From Talinum fruticosum (Eukaryota; Streptophyta; Magnoliopsida; Caryophyllales; Talinaceae), in NCBI GenBank assembly GCA_021018815.1, contig JAITYX010000002.1, positions 14,601,001-14,665,000 on the forward strand: DNA of 64,000 nucleotides, written 5' to 3'. Position 1 is the stretch's first letter, and every line of letters begins with the position of its first letter. The translations under genes were made by a program, and so were the position numbers. Below the pieces are notes generated by a model that saw only the letters and a list, made by a program, of their open reading frames with translations, was not told the origin of the DNA and searched no databases. Positions 48,928 to 63,719 of the stretch are shown here, in pieces.

Positions 48928-49643
48928 ATGAAACCCCTTAGCATGATCAACCACATAAAAATGGAGAAGCCACACTTGATCAAGCTCATAAGCAACCAAA
49001 ACCCGATTAAAAACCCTAATGTGTTTCGGGTTTTCGAGATCTTCCTGATCCTTGCAGTGATATCCAGGCTCTTGTTCCAAATCCAACCGCCCATATCACT
49101 AGTCCTCACGTTTTCCCGTGAGTACTTCCACACCTTATCCCTCCTCCTGCTCAGCCCTTCCTTCGTCTTCATCCTAGGAAACGCCATTGTCATAACCCTC
49201 GTCATGAAATCCCCAAATTACAGCGTGGATCGACCAAAAAGCCCCTCAAATGACCACCAGAAGAAGATCGTAACCCCCTAGCTGGGGAGGAGACGATCAT
49301 GGCGGCGATATTTGCTGCTGCGCCGGATGATCAGGCGTTGGTGAGGTTCTACCGGAGGAGCAAGTCGGAGATTACATCAGCGAGGAGAGAGAAAGTGGAG
49401 AACGGAGGAGGGTTGCGGAGGGCCAGGTCCAGCATGGAGATTAGCCAGATGACGAAGAGCTCAAAGGGGTATTGCCGTAATTGTGCAACTGGGTTGGGGT
49501 GTTGTAAGAAATCTCAGGTGGGTCATTATCCTGAGGATCATATGAGCAATGAGGAGTTTAGGAAGACTATTGAGGATTTCATTGCGAAGCAACAGAGGGT
49601 GTTGAGAGAAGAAGAAAATTTCTTTGCTCTTGAGAAAGAGTGA
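48928..49643 (+). CDS. DUF4408/DUF761 membrane protein, one-base frame break
   Basis: An intronless gene of a plant-specific family. The N-terminal part (residues ~1-118) has two hydrophobic segments, VFEIFLILAVISRLLF and LSLLLLSPSFVFILGNAIVI, typical of DUF4408. The C-terminal part has the DUF761 signature NEEFRKTIEDFIAKQQRVL near its end. The first frame stops at 49,279 (CCC TAG) and the second half resumes one base out of register. One more C in the ACCCCC run (49,272-49,277) would join them as a single 238-residue protein, reading VTPLAGEETIMAA at the seam. The decayed copy at 55.15 kb has the joined reading (VPLEGEEMITAA), which supports the one-gene view. Function is unknown. A polyadenylation signal AATAAA lies at 49,679. 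Confidence 0.8.
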
Positions 49644-49678
49644 TTTTGTAATCATAGTTTTATTTTGCTGCCAAAAAG

Positions 49679-49684
49679 AATAAA
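49679..49684 (+). terminator. Poly(A) signal AATAAA
   Basis: Lies 36 bases after the stop of the DUF4408/DUF761 gene. Confidence 0.5.
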
Positions 49685-50825
49685 AAAAGTATATCATAAA
49701 AGTTGAAAAAAAAAAAGACAAGAAAGAACCCTTTTTTGTTGGGGGTGTTTGTACAGGTTTTGGGAAGTTGGAAAAATTATAAGTTTTTTTTTCCTTGTTA
49801 ACTACTGTGGTTTGCCTTTGAAAGAAGGCTTAAACTTAGTATATGGGACGAGGTTTTTCTCTTAAGATTTTTCTTTTTAGCTCACATCACTTATATGATA
49901 TATCATTTTTTTGGTGCTCATATGATATATTTTTTAATGATCAGTAAGTTATAGATATGATTTTATGTATTCATTTAATTCGATTGATAAAGTTTAAGCA
50001 ATTTTTGAAATTATAGTTTGAATGAGTGATGATAGGCGATATACCGAATTAAATTAAAACAGTTTATATGGTTATATGTCAAACTTAATTAACCAACTCC
50101 TTTCCTTCACACAATCACATACAAAAGGAAAAGACACAATCAAGTCAACACAAGTCAATCTCCATTGGACTGGTTTAGTGGCCCTTGACTTCAACTCAAA
50201 ATTGGGTTCGAGTAAGAGTATCAGCCTAACCTAACTTTAGCCTTTTGGAGCTAACTTGTGTAGTTACACTCTCCATCTCTACCATCTCCTTCTCGGTTTA
50301 AATTTTGAAGGAGACAACTTTATCTTTATACAAGGAGAAGTTGAGTAGATTGTCGGTTTGGATTTTAAACTTGTGCTTAATATCATTTTCCTTTTAAACT
50401 TTTAAACTCATTCTAATTATTTTTAAAATATGACGCAATTGGATGAACCACACTTACCCATATAATTCAAAAAATAAAAATAAAAACTACACCACTACTA
50501 GATATGAAAGGGGGGAATAAAAATAAAATCATGCACGATTTAGTTGATAGTGAAAGGTTTTACACAAGAGGGCTGCATCATATACAATAAAAGGTTACAT
50601 AAGCGAACTACAACAATATACAATAATTATACGAATATTTAACTGACAAATTTTATATTTTACATATTTTACTTTAAAATTTCGGATAAGGTTCTCTATA
50701 ATTTCGAGTCCAGCCACCAAAACCCTAATTGCAAAGGAACAGAAGTATAATTTCGAACTCAAGGTGTTTGAAGCTTCGATTGAGTCAAAATTTAACCATA
50801 ACTTGGACTTTGACTCAATTACAAA
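49685..50825. other. Intergenic, no gene recognised
   Basis: AT-rich spacer; no exon or element ends found. Confidence 0.5.
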
Positions 50826-51258
50826 CGCCCTGTTCGGCAATCACGTTTCGAGTAGCTTTTAACGTTTTGACCAAGTCAAAACACTAATCAATCAAATATT
50901 AGCGTTCGGTAAGATAGTGTTTTAACTAACGTTTGTAGTAGCTTTTAGCGTTTCAAGTAGTGTTTACGAAAAGTTAAGAATATTAGCTTTTCACATTTTA
51001 AAGTAGCATTTCATATTTTTTGACAAAAAATCCCTTCATTAATTTATGTTTGACAAATTATTTATATCATTTTACGTCAATTTACAATAATCGCCTAACT
51101 CAACCGTTAAATTTACCGAACACATTTATTCAACCGCTCAATTGAACAGCTTATCCGCTAACAGCCTAAAATCTAACAGTATCAACTACCTAAATAGTTA
51201 TCACTACTACAAACAACTATCCGCTACTCAAAGCAATTTCATTTTGCTGAACAGCGCC
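50826..51258. mobile_element. MITE with CTGTTCGGCAA-type termini
   Basis: Left end CGCCCTGTTCGGCAATC; the right end reverse-complemented is GGCGCTGTTCAGCAAA. It is flanked by aaa on both sides. 433 bp, with repeated agtagcttttaacgttt-like internal motifs and no coding. Confidence 0.6.
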
Positions 51259-51862
51259 AAAGGCAAGGAGAGTATAAGGAGCGTTTATTGACTATTGGGC
51301 CTTAAGCTTAGCCCTTCAAGGCCAATAATGCGTTACGATTATAGCAGACACGGGCCATTCTTCAAGGCCCAATGTGTTTCAAGAAAGTCCATCAAAGTCT
51401 TTAGTAACAGGGACGAAACACGATTCCTACGTTATTTGCCTAAATCATTCTACCTACGTGATCTTTTCAGGGAGCATTTTCAACGATTTAATTTATTATG
51501 GATTTATTGATGGAAGTCTGCCTATCCATCTACTTAATTAAAAATTTTAAAATTTTCTCTTTTATTCCCTTCACTTTTACCTGTAACGATCTCAAATTTA
51601 TATATTTTCTTATAAGCCTATAATTACACACATATTTTTATAAAGGGCATCTCAGCAAAAAAACAAAAAAAAAAAGAAGATCGGACCGGATCCTACTTTT
51701 TCGCTCTTCCCAATTATCTTGCGTTGCCAAGATAAGAGGGGAGTTGGGGCCCCGCCACTGATTCTCCAGATCCAAGGGTGGGGATGGAGAGATGCTCTAA
51801 GATACCTCTCATAATATAATTTATCACAAATGACATATATAGGAGACAGAAAGGTTGAGCAC

Positions 51863-51899
51863 GAGAGAGAGAGAGAGAGAGCGCGATCGAGAGAGAGAG
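51863..51899. repeat. GA-rich leader repeat of SABATH gene 1
   Basis: GAGAGA runs ending 3 bases before the ATG at 51,902. The second SABATH gene has a similar, shorter GA run at 56,765-56,775. Confidence 0.7.
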
Positions 51900-51901
51900 C
51901 C

Positions 51902-54900
51902 ATGGACGTAGAGAAGATTCTCCACATGAAGGACGGACTTGGGCTAAGCAGCTACGCAAACAACTCACTGTTTCAGGTTCCTCTTCCCTTCCTCTCATTT
52001 AACTTTGTCAACTACAAGGATTTTACATTAGCTTATACGGAAATTACAGTATCGCTACTTAGATTACATATTCAACTTTGTCTGTTATATTGAAATTACC
52101 ATACATAGTTAATCTGATATGAAAATGCAATGTAATAATTATGGATCCGTGATGATAATAATAATTGACTCAATTGGTATGAGAGTTGAATGTTCTCACT
52201 TTTCACTAGATTTCGAATTTCAATTAGCATAATTTTCATGGACTTCCGCATGTTCCATTGTGTTAACTTAATGACAAGAGTTTCACATCCATTGAATCTG
52301 GTCCAGTAATTATGAACCATCTTCCTTCACCCGCAAGAACACTAAAGCTTTCTCCAATGAGAGCAACTCCATTTGAATTGCTCCAAGTACCACATAAGCA
52401 AGGAGTTGTTACATTTTATTACCTATTGTCAATGTTATCAATTCGGAAGAGTTGCTTCTATGAATAAAAATAAAAAAAAGAGGAAAAAGCTGTTAAAAAA
52501 AAAACCAAAATTAATGCCACTTGCATTGCTAGTAGGGCCCGCGTGACAGTCTCCCCACCCTCCTCCGAGCGCATGCACAACACGCGCCGGACACAGCTTC
52601 TGTGTCCCACAACACCCTTTTCCTCTTTCCCTTTTTCCTTCTCTCTCCTCCTTTTGGTTGATTCTAGGGATGACAATGGGTCGAGTTTGGGTTGAGTCCG
52701 ATCGAACCCGGATCCATTTAATTTTTTAGACTTAGACCTGCACCCGACTCGAACCCAGACCCGGTGGGTCCACGGGTCTTAAACGGATCTAATATATTTT
52801 TATCATAAATGAGTTTAAAAATCGATATTTTATACCCTATTTTAATATTATTGTAAATTTACAAACAATTTTGTTACATATAACCTCTTTAACATTATGC
52901 TAACCTATTTATCAACCATCCTATTGTACAAATCAAATACACCAATATATTAAACACAAAATTTATCAAAGTTTGACACCACAAAATTCAAAGTCCATCA
53001 AAGTTTAACAACAAATTGTGGGAAGAGTTTCCAAATTGCACCGAGTCCAAATTTTCATGAATAATGCTCGTTAGAATTTAAAAATAAAATAAAATTAGTG
53101 TTTGGGTCTTAAACAGGTTTCGGGTCGGCTCTGGGTCTTATTTTTGAGATCCGGACCCGGGACAGCTTAGATCTAGACCCAACCCGAACCCATCGGGTCC
53201 AACGTTTTGGACCCGGACTCGATTAAATGGATCGGCTCTGCCCGGTCCGGATCGGGTCTAGGACCCACTGCCATCCCTAGTTGATGCACGATAGCTCCAT
53301 TCCCCATCAGCCCCTCCTTTAAACTTTTTTTAAGCATTTCTCTCTTCCACGTGGGAGCAACTCCCGGAGATAGTCTAAGTGTACATTATGTAAAGAGAAT
53401 CCAATAGATTATGGGTCATTGATCAATGACGTTTAAAGAATTTGAAAGGAACAAACTTGAATCATTATAATTATTTTTCATTAATTAGACCTCTTCCTTT
53501 GACATCCTTTCCTTGTTTTCCTGTTTGTGTTTCCCTTTTTTCCCACAATTTGGTGATGGTATTTTTGTGAAACAGAGAACCATAATAACAAAGGCAAAGC
53601 CAGTTGTAGAACAAAGTATAAGGGAGCTTTACCAAGCCTTGCTCCCGGAATGCCTCATGGTAGCAGATATGGGCTGCTCCTCAGGGCCCAATTCCTTGTT
53701 TGTCGTCTCGGAGATAATCGATGCAGTCCACGATACATGCCTGAGTTTGAACAGGCCGGCCCCGGAGTTTGGTGTATTCCTCAATGATCTTTGGGGGAAC
53801 GACTTCAACACCTTGTTCAACTCTCTCCCAAGTTTCTGTAAGAGGGTAGAACAAGAGAATGGCTTAGGCTATTTTGTGTCAGGGACGCCAGGGTCATTTT
53901 ACGGAAGACTCTTCCCTGCTCAATTCATCCACTTTGTTCACGCTTCTTACAGCATTCACTGGCTTTCACAGGTAATTATGCATTGTATATATATATAGCC
54001 AATCTCTCTGTTACTCAAAATCGACAATTTTCCGGGAAATTTTGTAAATTTTTGCTTTAAATTAAATGGTCGAGTGTCTAAACTCATGTTTAAGTGTCAA
54101 ATGTTCGATACAGATACTTGAGACAAAATGATTCCACTCATAAAATCATTCCAACCCCAACTCAACTCCGCAAATTGGTTTAGTCCATGAACCATCATAC
54201 TCTGGTATTCATTTAGCCGGAAAAAAGTCAAACAGAGTATTAAGTAGCACTAGACAGTATAATACAATTACAATATAACGGGGTAATACAATACATATGT
54301 CGCCTTCAATAAGGCAACACTTCTCTCTCCCTGGATTGATTGTTGGATGATGGGTTATGGATATTTCAGGTGCCAGAAGGGTTGACAACCAAAAAAGGAG
54401 CAGCGTTGAACAAGAAAAATATATACATAGCGAAAACAAGCCCTCCAGAAGTATCAAAGGTGTATTATTCACAGTTCAAGAGAGACTTTACGCTGTTCTT
54501 TAGGTCACGTGCGAAGGAGATGGTAGCTGGAGGTCGCATGGTGTTGACATTCGAGGGTAGCGTCAAAAGCGATGATCCTGACTCAGTGTTTGAGTTGCTA
54601 GGATCCACCCTCCACTCCATGGTCTTAGAGGTGACGTTTTGTTAAATTTTATATAATCGGGCCTTAAGCAAACGAGTCATGCATATAAGTCAAGTGATTT
54701 TTTTTTTTTTACCTGAATGCATGGCAGGGTGTGGTTGAAGAGAAAAACTGGAGAGCTTCAACATGCCTTACTACACACCCACGGTCGAGGAAGTGAGGCA
54801 GCTGGTTGAGGCCGAAGGATCATTTTCACTGGACATAATCAAGACATTCACTGTTGAATGGAAGGGTGACACCTCAAAAGTTCAGACACTCAATAACCGA

Positions 54901-55083
54901 GCCGATTCAGCTGCCAGGACAATCAGAGCTGTGACAGAATCCCTCTTGGCAAATGCATTCGGCTTCGATGAGGCAGCCATGGATGACCTGTTTTTCAGGT
55001 TCAAAATCAGGGCTCAGGAACGCATGCCTAAGAAACCCATTCAATTCTTGAATATCACTGTCTCTTTGACCAAAAGAGCCTGA
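51902..55083 (+). CDS. SABATH carboxyl methyltransferase 1, frame break in exon 4
   Basis: A SAM-dependent methyltransferase that makes methyl esters of small plant acids. The exons are 51,902-51,976, 53,576-53,971, 54,370-54,630 and 54,728-55,083, all with GT-AG introns and phase 0. Exon 1 reads [20 protein letters not shown]. Exon 2 has SAM motif [35 protein letters not shown] and the substrate-pocket string HASYSIHWLSQ. In exon 4 the phase set by exon 3 gives GVVEEKNW and soon a stop, while the expected KLESFNMPYYTP lies one base out, just after the A run at 54,743-54,747. Restoring one base gives 362 residues. The same break is in gene 2. His next to Trp in the pocket string argues against a strict salicylate enzyme and towards jasmonate-like or other substrates. 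Intron 1 contains a hAT element. Confidence 0.88.
52665..53279. mobile_element. hAT non-autonomous element in SABATH 1 intron 1
   Basis: Ends TAGGGATGACAATGGGTCGA and, reverse-complemented, TAGGGATGGCAGTGGGTC. Target duplications gttgattc and gttgatgc match at 7 of 8 bases. 615 bp without coding. Related to the element at 36,162 by its termini. It accounts for over half the size difference between the first introns of the two SABATH genes (1,599 vs 555 bases). Confidence 0.88.
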
Positions 55084-55155
55084 AACAATTTTGCATTTCT
55101 TTTTTCATATTGAGCTCTTTATGGTAATGGAAAGTCGTAAACAGAATGTGTGCAC

Positions 55156-55675
55156 GGATCAAACTTTATAAGCAACCAAAACCCGATTAAAAACCCGAAT
55201 GTGTTTTGGGTTTTCGAGATCTTCCTGATCCTTGAAGTGATATCAAAGCTCTTATTTCAAATCCAAAACAGTCCATATATAGCGCTAGTCCTCACACTTT
55301 CCCATGAATACTTTCACACCCTAGCTCTTCTCCTACTCAGCCCTTCGTCTATATCCTAGGAAACGGCATTGTGGTAACCCTTGTCTTTAAATCACCAAAC
55401 TACATGGAAAGACCAAAATACCCCTCAAATGATCACCAGAAGAAGATAGTGCCATTAGAGGGGGAGGAGATGATCACGGCGGCTATATTTACAGCTTTTC
55501 CGGAAGATTGGGCGGTGGTGAGGTTCTACCTATAACAACGAGAGAGTGGATAGCGGAGGGCCAAGTCTGGTATGGAGCTCCAAAGGGTATTGTCGTAATT
55601 GTGCAACTCGGCTGGGTGTTGTAAGAATTTTCATGATGTGTCATCATCCTGAGATCATGTGAGAAAATTAAGCGC
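55156..55675 (+). pseudogene. Decayed DUF4408/DUF761 copy
   Basis: Begins 73 bases after the stop of SABATH gene 1 and follows the gene at 48.9 kb through most of its length (ISNQNPIKNPNVFWVFEIFL retained). A small deletion after the second hydrophobic segment (cccttcgtctatatcc versus cccttccttcgtcttc) shifts the frame, and the middle of the second half is missing (cctataacaacgagag). No promoter copy is evident. It is the downstream partner of a duplicated DUF4408-SABATH pair. Confidence 0.85.
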
Positions 55676-55689
55676 AAATTATGACTGTT

Positions 55690-56680
55690 TTGTGACTGTA
55701 TTTTTTTAATATAAAGATTTGTGTTTGTAGTTATAAGGCGAATTTATGTATACATGGGAATTAATGTTCATAAGTTCATAACAGCCAAATTAGATTTAAA
55801 GATACAAATATCTTAGTCTCAAATATAACTTTCGTACTTGAGCACAATATAAAACAAATCATAAAAGTCACAGTAAAAGAATACAACATCCTCCATAATA
55901 TTAAAAAAAAAAAGAAATAACAACATATCTTCAAGCATCGCTACTAGAACCATTATCCTCGTCATCATCTTCCCTTTTATGTTCAGTATCGTTTTCATCT
56001 TATCAGTCTCATCATCACCCCCAATATTACTACTGTTTCCACCATTTTTAACACCGACATTTGAGTTTATTGGAATTAGAACGCTCATATGTTGCAACAA
56101 ATTTTTCACAAATTGGGTAACTGTTTATTTGATTTTTTCCTCCTCTTTAGGGTCTACAATGGTAAATGAAGCACTTACAATAGTAGTTAATGAACCAGTA
56201 GATAAAACATATGAACCATCCATTCCAAATCCATAAATTTTTATCTTTTGTTGGTGAAGCCAACGGCTTCCTTCCAAGTCTTCATTTGACTTTCAGTTAA
56301 TAATTGATGATCTTGTGTTTATTTAGAGTTAAAACTTTCGCCGTTATGACATTGTGTTCCTTGAATCTCTACAAGTCTATTCTTATACTTTTCTTACATC
56401 AAAGAAAATCTAATATTTTTGTCATATAAATAAATTTTCTTCATAGTTTCTTTGATTTACAATTTGTTATAATTTTCTAATTAACATTAAAATACACTTC
56501 TTCCAAGTCCTTTAATTAGAACATGTTTGGAGAAACGAAAGACGATGTAGACTTGTAGGACGTGTTTCTTGCCTCACTCTCTCTAACATGCACTTTCACA
56601 ATATGACCTACTTTTTACCAGCTCTCTTCCGGTAAGAAAAGTTATCATAATTTATTCTAATCGTGATTCTCGTTCTTACG
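55690..56680. other. Intergenic, no gene recognised
   Basis: AT-rich spacer between the duplicated pairs. The open frames on either strand around 55,820-56,236 are serine- or hydrophobic-rich and unlike any family I know. Confidence 0.45.
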
Positions 56681-56684
56681 AGCT

Positions 56685-56691
56685 TATAAAA
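56685..56691 (+). promoter_or_regulatory. TATA box of SABATH gene 2
   Basis: TATAAAA, 98 bases upstream of the ATG at 56,783. Confidence 0.55.
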
Positions 56692-56782
56692 GTTACACTA
56701 ATTAATTTAATTGTCACAAAATGACATACATAGAATAGATAGACATAGAGATACATAGATAGATAGAGAGAGAGAGACTCCA

Positions 56783-59424
56783 ATGGAAGTAGAGAAGATT
56801 CTCCACATGAAGGAAGGAGATGGACGAAATAGCTACGCAAACAACTCCCTGCTTCAGGTTTCTCTTCCATCTTAATTTTACTTTATTGTCCACCAACTAT
56901 GTTTACACTAGGATCTTAGATTAGTTTAGACGGGAGCTACGGTTTTTTTTTTTAAAAAAAAAATTATGAAAGGTAGGCAATACAATTTAGGTTGACTTTA
57001 TTTTAAGTGTTCTATATGCGATGTTGTCCTGTTAGAGTACAACATTCCATACAATTATGGATTTGATATGTTGACCATACCAGACAAACCAATCTATTAT
57101 TCGGTTACCTTCTTTAAAAGGATGAAACATATCAACTTTAGTATAAAATTTTGAAGTAAAATTTGTGTCCTAAATAAGCATTTTAATTTCACACAATATC
57201 TAAATTTTCTTTTAAATTACCTGAATCTAGGTTTTGTTATCACCTTCAATTTGAATATAGGTACATCGTGCTTTAACTATTACTGTTTTATTCCATTTCT
57301 CATTATTGTTGCTTCTATAAGTAGAACTGATGTTAAACCCACGTTATCATTATATACTTATTTTTCATGAATTGTACCTCTCCACTAACATCCTTTTCTT
57401 GTCTTTCTGTAGAGAACCACAATAAGAAAGGCTAGGCCAGTCGTAGAACAAAGTATAAGGGAGCTTTACCAAGCCTTGCTCCCGCAATGCCTCATGGTAG
57501 CTGACATGGGCTGCTCCTCAGGGTCCAATTCCTTGCTCGTCGTCTCGGAAATCATCAATGTGATCAACGATACCTGCCAGAGTTTAAACAGGCCGGCCCC
57601 AGAGTTTGGGGTATTCCTCAATGATCTTCCAGGGAATGATTTCAACACCTTGTTCAACTCTCTCCCAAGTTTCTATAAGAGGGAGGAAGAAGAGAAACGT
57701 TGTTTCGTGTCAGGGACACCAGGGTCATTTTATGGAAGACTCTTCCCTGCTCAATTCCTTCACTTTGTTCACGCTTCTTACAGCGTCCACTGGCTCTCTC
57801 AGGTAATTGATTGCATGCATGGTCGATTTTCGGTTCGGCCAGTTTTACTCGTATTATTTTCAGAAAGCATAAAAAAATTACTGTTGCACCAACATATTGC
57901 AAACTAGATCTAGTAAACAGGTCCTTCAGTACAATATAGCTAGATCGGGTAAAGTTCTGCTGGGGTAATGTTTCAGTTCTTGACATTACAACCTGGGTCG
58001 ATTTTAGTTCAACATATATTTGACTCAATAAAGCTTATTTGCCACCAAAAAATACAAAAACAAAGCTTTATAGAAAATTTCGGGACGTGTTGAGTCCTCC
58101 TTTCACGTGAGATTGTTTCAGTTGGGTCGGATATGAATATGGATCATTCAGTTCGAGTTTCAAATCTCGGTTTAGTTTTGTCATGCCTGTTCCAAACTAA
58201 TACAGCTTGCAAGATTACCTTTGTCTGATCTAGCTCGATCTAACTGGATGAAACACACCTTCGATGGAGTCCAGAGTTCAGGCCCGAGTGTTAACCAGCA
58301 TTAGCCATACATATGTTACCCTTCATAAAAAGCAGCACCTATCTTTCTTTCTAGATTAATAATTGGATGGTGAATTATGGAGATTACAGGTATCGAAAGA
58401 ATTGACAACTGAAAAAGGAGCAGCTTTGAACAGGAAAAATATACACATAGCAAAAACAAGCCCTCCAGAAGTATCAGAGGCATATTATTCACAGTTCAAG
58501 AGAGACTTTATGCTGTTCTTGAGGTCACGAGCGAAGGAGATGGTAGTGGGAGGTCGCATGGTATTGACATTCCAGGGTAGCTTCAAAAGGGATGATCCTT
58601 ACTCAGTATTTGAGTTGCTAGGTTCTATCCTCCACACTATGGTCTTAGAGGTGAGATCTACATTCATGTTTGAATACAATTATGTTCTATAGAAGAGGAG
58701 AAAATAGACTTGGCACACAGGTCCATCAAAATGGCTACATTTGGATGGAGTCATGATAGAACAGATCAATGAAATATTCGGATAGATAAATTTCAAAGCC
58801 AAGCCATTTTGGATTCAGAATATATACTAGATCTGTATCAGATTGCCAATAAGCTTATCAAGAAATGCCATCAATCTTGATCGTAAAGTTTCATCTTTTG
58901 GGTTAGCCCCAACTAGGCTCAGACCAAAATTTAAGAGTTCTAGATGGAATTGGATTTATGAAAGTTTTTCCAAGTGTAGAAAAAGAAAGAGAGAAACAAG
59001 GCTAATTTTATTTGAAACGTGAACACTACAGTTCATATACACTAATTATTTATCTGCATACACTGCAGGGACTGGTTGAAGAGAAAAACTGGAAAGGTTC
59101 AACATGCCTTTCTACACCCCCACAGTTGAGGAAGTGACGCAGCTGGTTGAGGCTGAGGGATCATTTTCTCTGGACATAATCGAGACATTCACAATTGACT
59201 GGAGTGGTGACACCTCACAAATTCAAACACTCAATAACCGAGCCAATTTGGCTGCCATGACCATCAGAGCTGTGACAGAATCCCTCTTGGCAAATGCATT
59301 TGGGTTTAGTGTGGCAGCCATGGATGATCTGTTTCTCAGGTTTAAAACCAAGGTTGAGGAACACATGGCTAGAGAAACCACTGACTACTTGAATATCACA
59401 GTCTCTATGACCAAAAGAGCCTAA
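56783..59424 (+). CDS. SABATH carboxyl methyltransferase 2, frame break in exon 4
   Basis: Tandem paralogue of gene 1 with the same four-exon structure: 56,783-56,857, 57,413-57,802, 58,390-58,650 and 59,069-59,424. It starts [20 protein letters not shown] and has [22 protein letters not shown] (the more usual form), GSFYGRLFP and [11 protein letters not shown]. In exon 4, phase 0 from exon 3 gives [10 protein letters not shown] and a stop, while [12 protein letters not shown] is one base out after the A run at 59,094-59,098, the same site as in gene 1. With one base restored the product is 360 residues. Exon 3 begins VSKELT where the family and gene 1 have VPxGLT, a change in a loop near the active site. 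Upstream in the same orientation lies the dead DUF4408 copy. If the frame break is real, both SABATH copies are pseudogenes. Confidence 0.87.
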
Positions 59425-60050
59425 AGCAATTTTGCGTTCCTTTTTCAAGAAAGGTTTTGGGTAAGATGGAACTCCGCCAAAGCCTATTACTGGGTCCAAA
59501 CAAGGAGCTTTGATAAATGGTAATGGAAAAGTCAAATCAAGCGCGCTAAACTTGAATTGAACAACCATCATCACAATTTGGGATGGTAGGAATTCTAAGT
59601 TTAACTTTGCAAATTAGATTCAGCAAGCAGCATAGCAATCATTTTTCTTAGTTTTCCAGGATCGCCATTGCTTATTATAAAACATAAAAATGATAATTAA
59701 AATCAGCTCTATGACTATCAATGAATATTTCATCTTTCATCCTAACACAGACATACTATAACATTCTATCAATGGACATGAAAGCTGAAACCAACATCCA
59801 AGCATAAGATTGAAAGAGGACCGCTTGCTCAAGTAGAACTATCATCAATACATTAACTCACCGAAATTTCCGTTTCATCAATAAAAACCATGTTCTCTCT
59901 TTCTAAACCTAAAAGGGTGACACAATATACACATATATAATGCATGGACATGAATTTTCTGACCCAACCTCAGCCCTTAAATTGAAGAGATACATAACAT
60001 GACTAACAGCACTGGCATGTGCGGAGGCTTCATAAAGAAGAGAACTAACC
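59425..60050. other. Spacer between SABATH 2 and DHFR-TS 3' end
   Basis: No gene seen. The part from 59,605 onward resembles 34,990-35,400, marking the 3' boundary of the DHFR-TS duplication. Confidence 0.5.
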
Positions 60051-63273
<3,223 letters not shown>

Positions 63274-63700
63274 TGATACAACTGATTGTAAAAACCCGCA
63301 ATTTGAAACCGGAGTTTTGAATAGGCTTAACGAAACCTGAAATTCAAAATGTTTATAGCATTAAAATCAAATTTAAATGAAGCAATTATACGCCGATCCA
63401 TGAAATTAAGCAGAATTAGGGCAAACACGAATGCCTAAACGCATAAGTAAGACAGAAATTTGGCAGGTTTGTAGCCAGCAACTGATTTTTATTAACGGAA
63501 TCGAAACATTTATGACCGAATTACAGAACGACATGATTGTAAGCATAAGAATAAAGGGAATACTTACCGATCGCAATTTGAACAAGTTGAGAGACTTGAT
63601 TGCTGCTATTGAAGCAATTTTGTCGAATTAGTCCTGAATTAGCGGAGAAATTAGTTGAGACAAAGAGTTGAACCCTAGAGAGAGAGAAACCGAGGCTCAA
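63274..63700 (-). other. DHFR-TS leader with a 5' UTR intron
   Basis: The first exon ends with GATCG/GTAAGT at 63,568. The intron runs to the TTTCAG acceptor before 63,336. The 63 bases before the ATG are open in frame (SLFKTPVSNCGFLQSVVS) but have no upstream ATG, so I take MANEIRN as the start. A longer N-terminus from another start would look like a weak transit peptide. Confidence 0.6.
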
Positions 63701-63701
63701 A

Positions 63702-63713
63702 TTGGCGCCAAAA
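63702..63713 (-). promoter_or_regulatory. E2F-type site at the DHFR-TS promoter
   Basis: The minus strand reads TTTTGGCGCCAA, containing TTTGGCGC, a perfect fit to the E2F consensus TTTSSCGC. It lies about 135 bases upstream of the first exon's end. DHFR and TS are classical E2F targets at the G1/S transition. Confidence 0.7.
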
Positions 63714-63719
63714 CAGACG

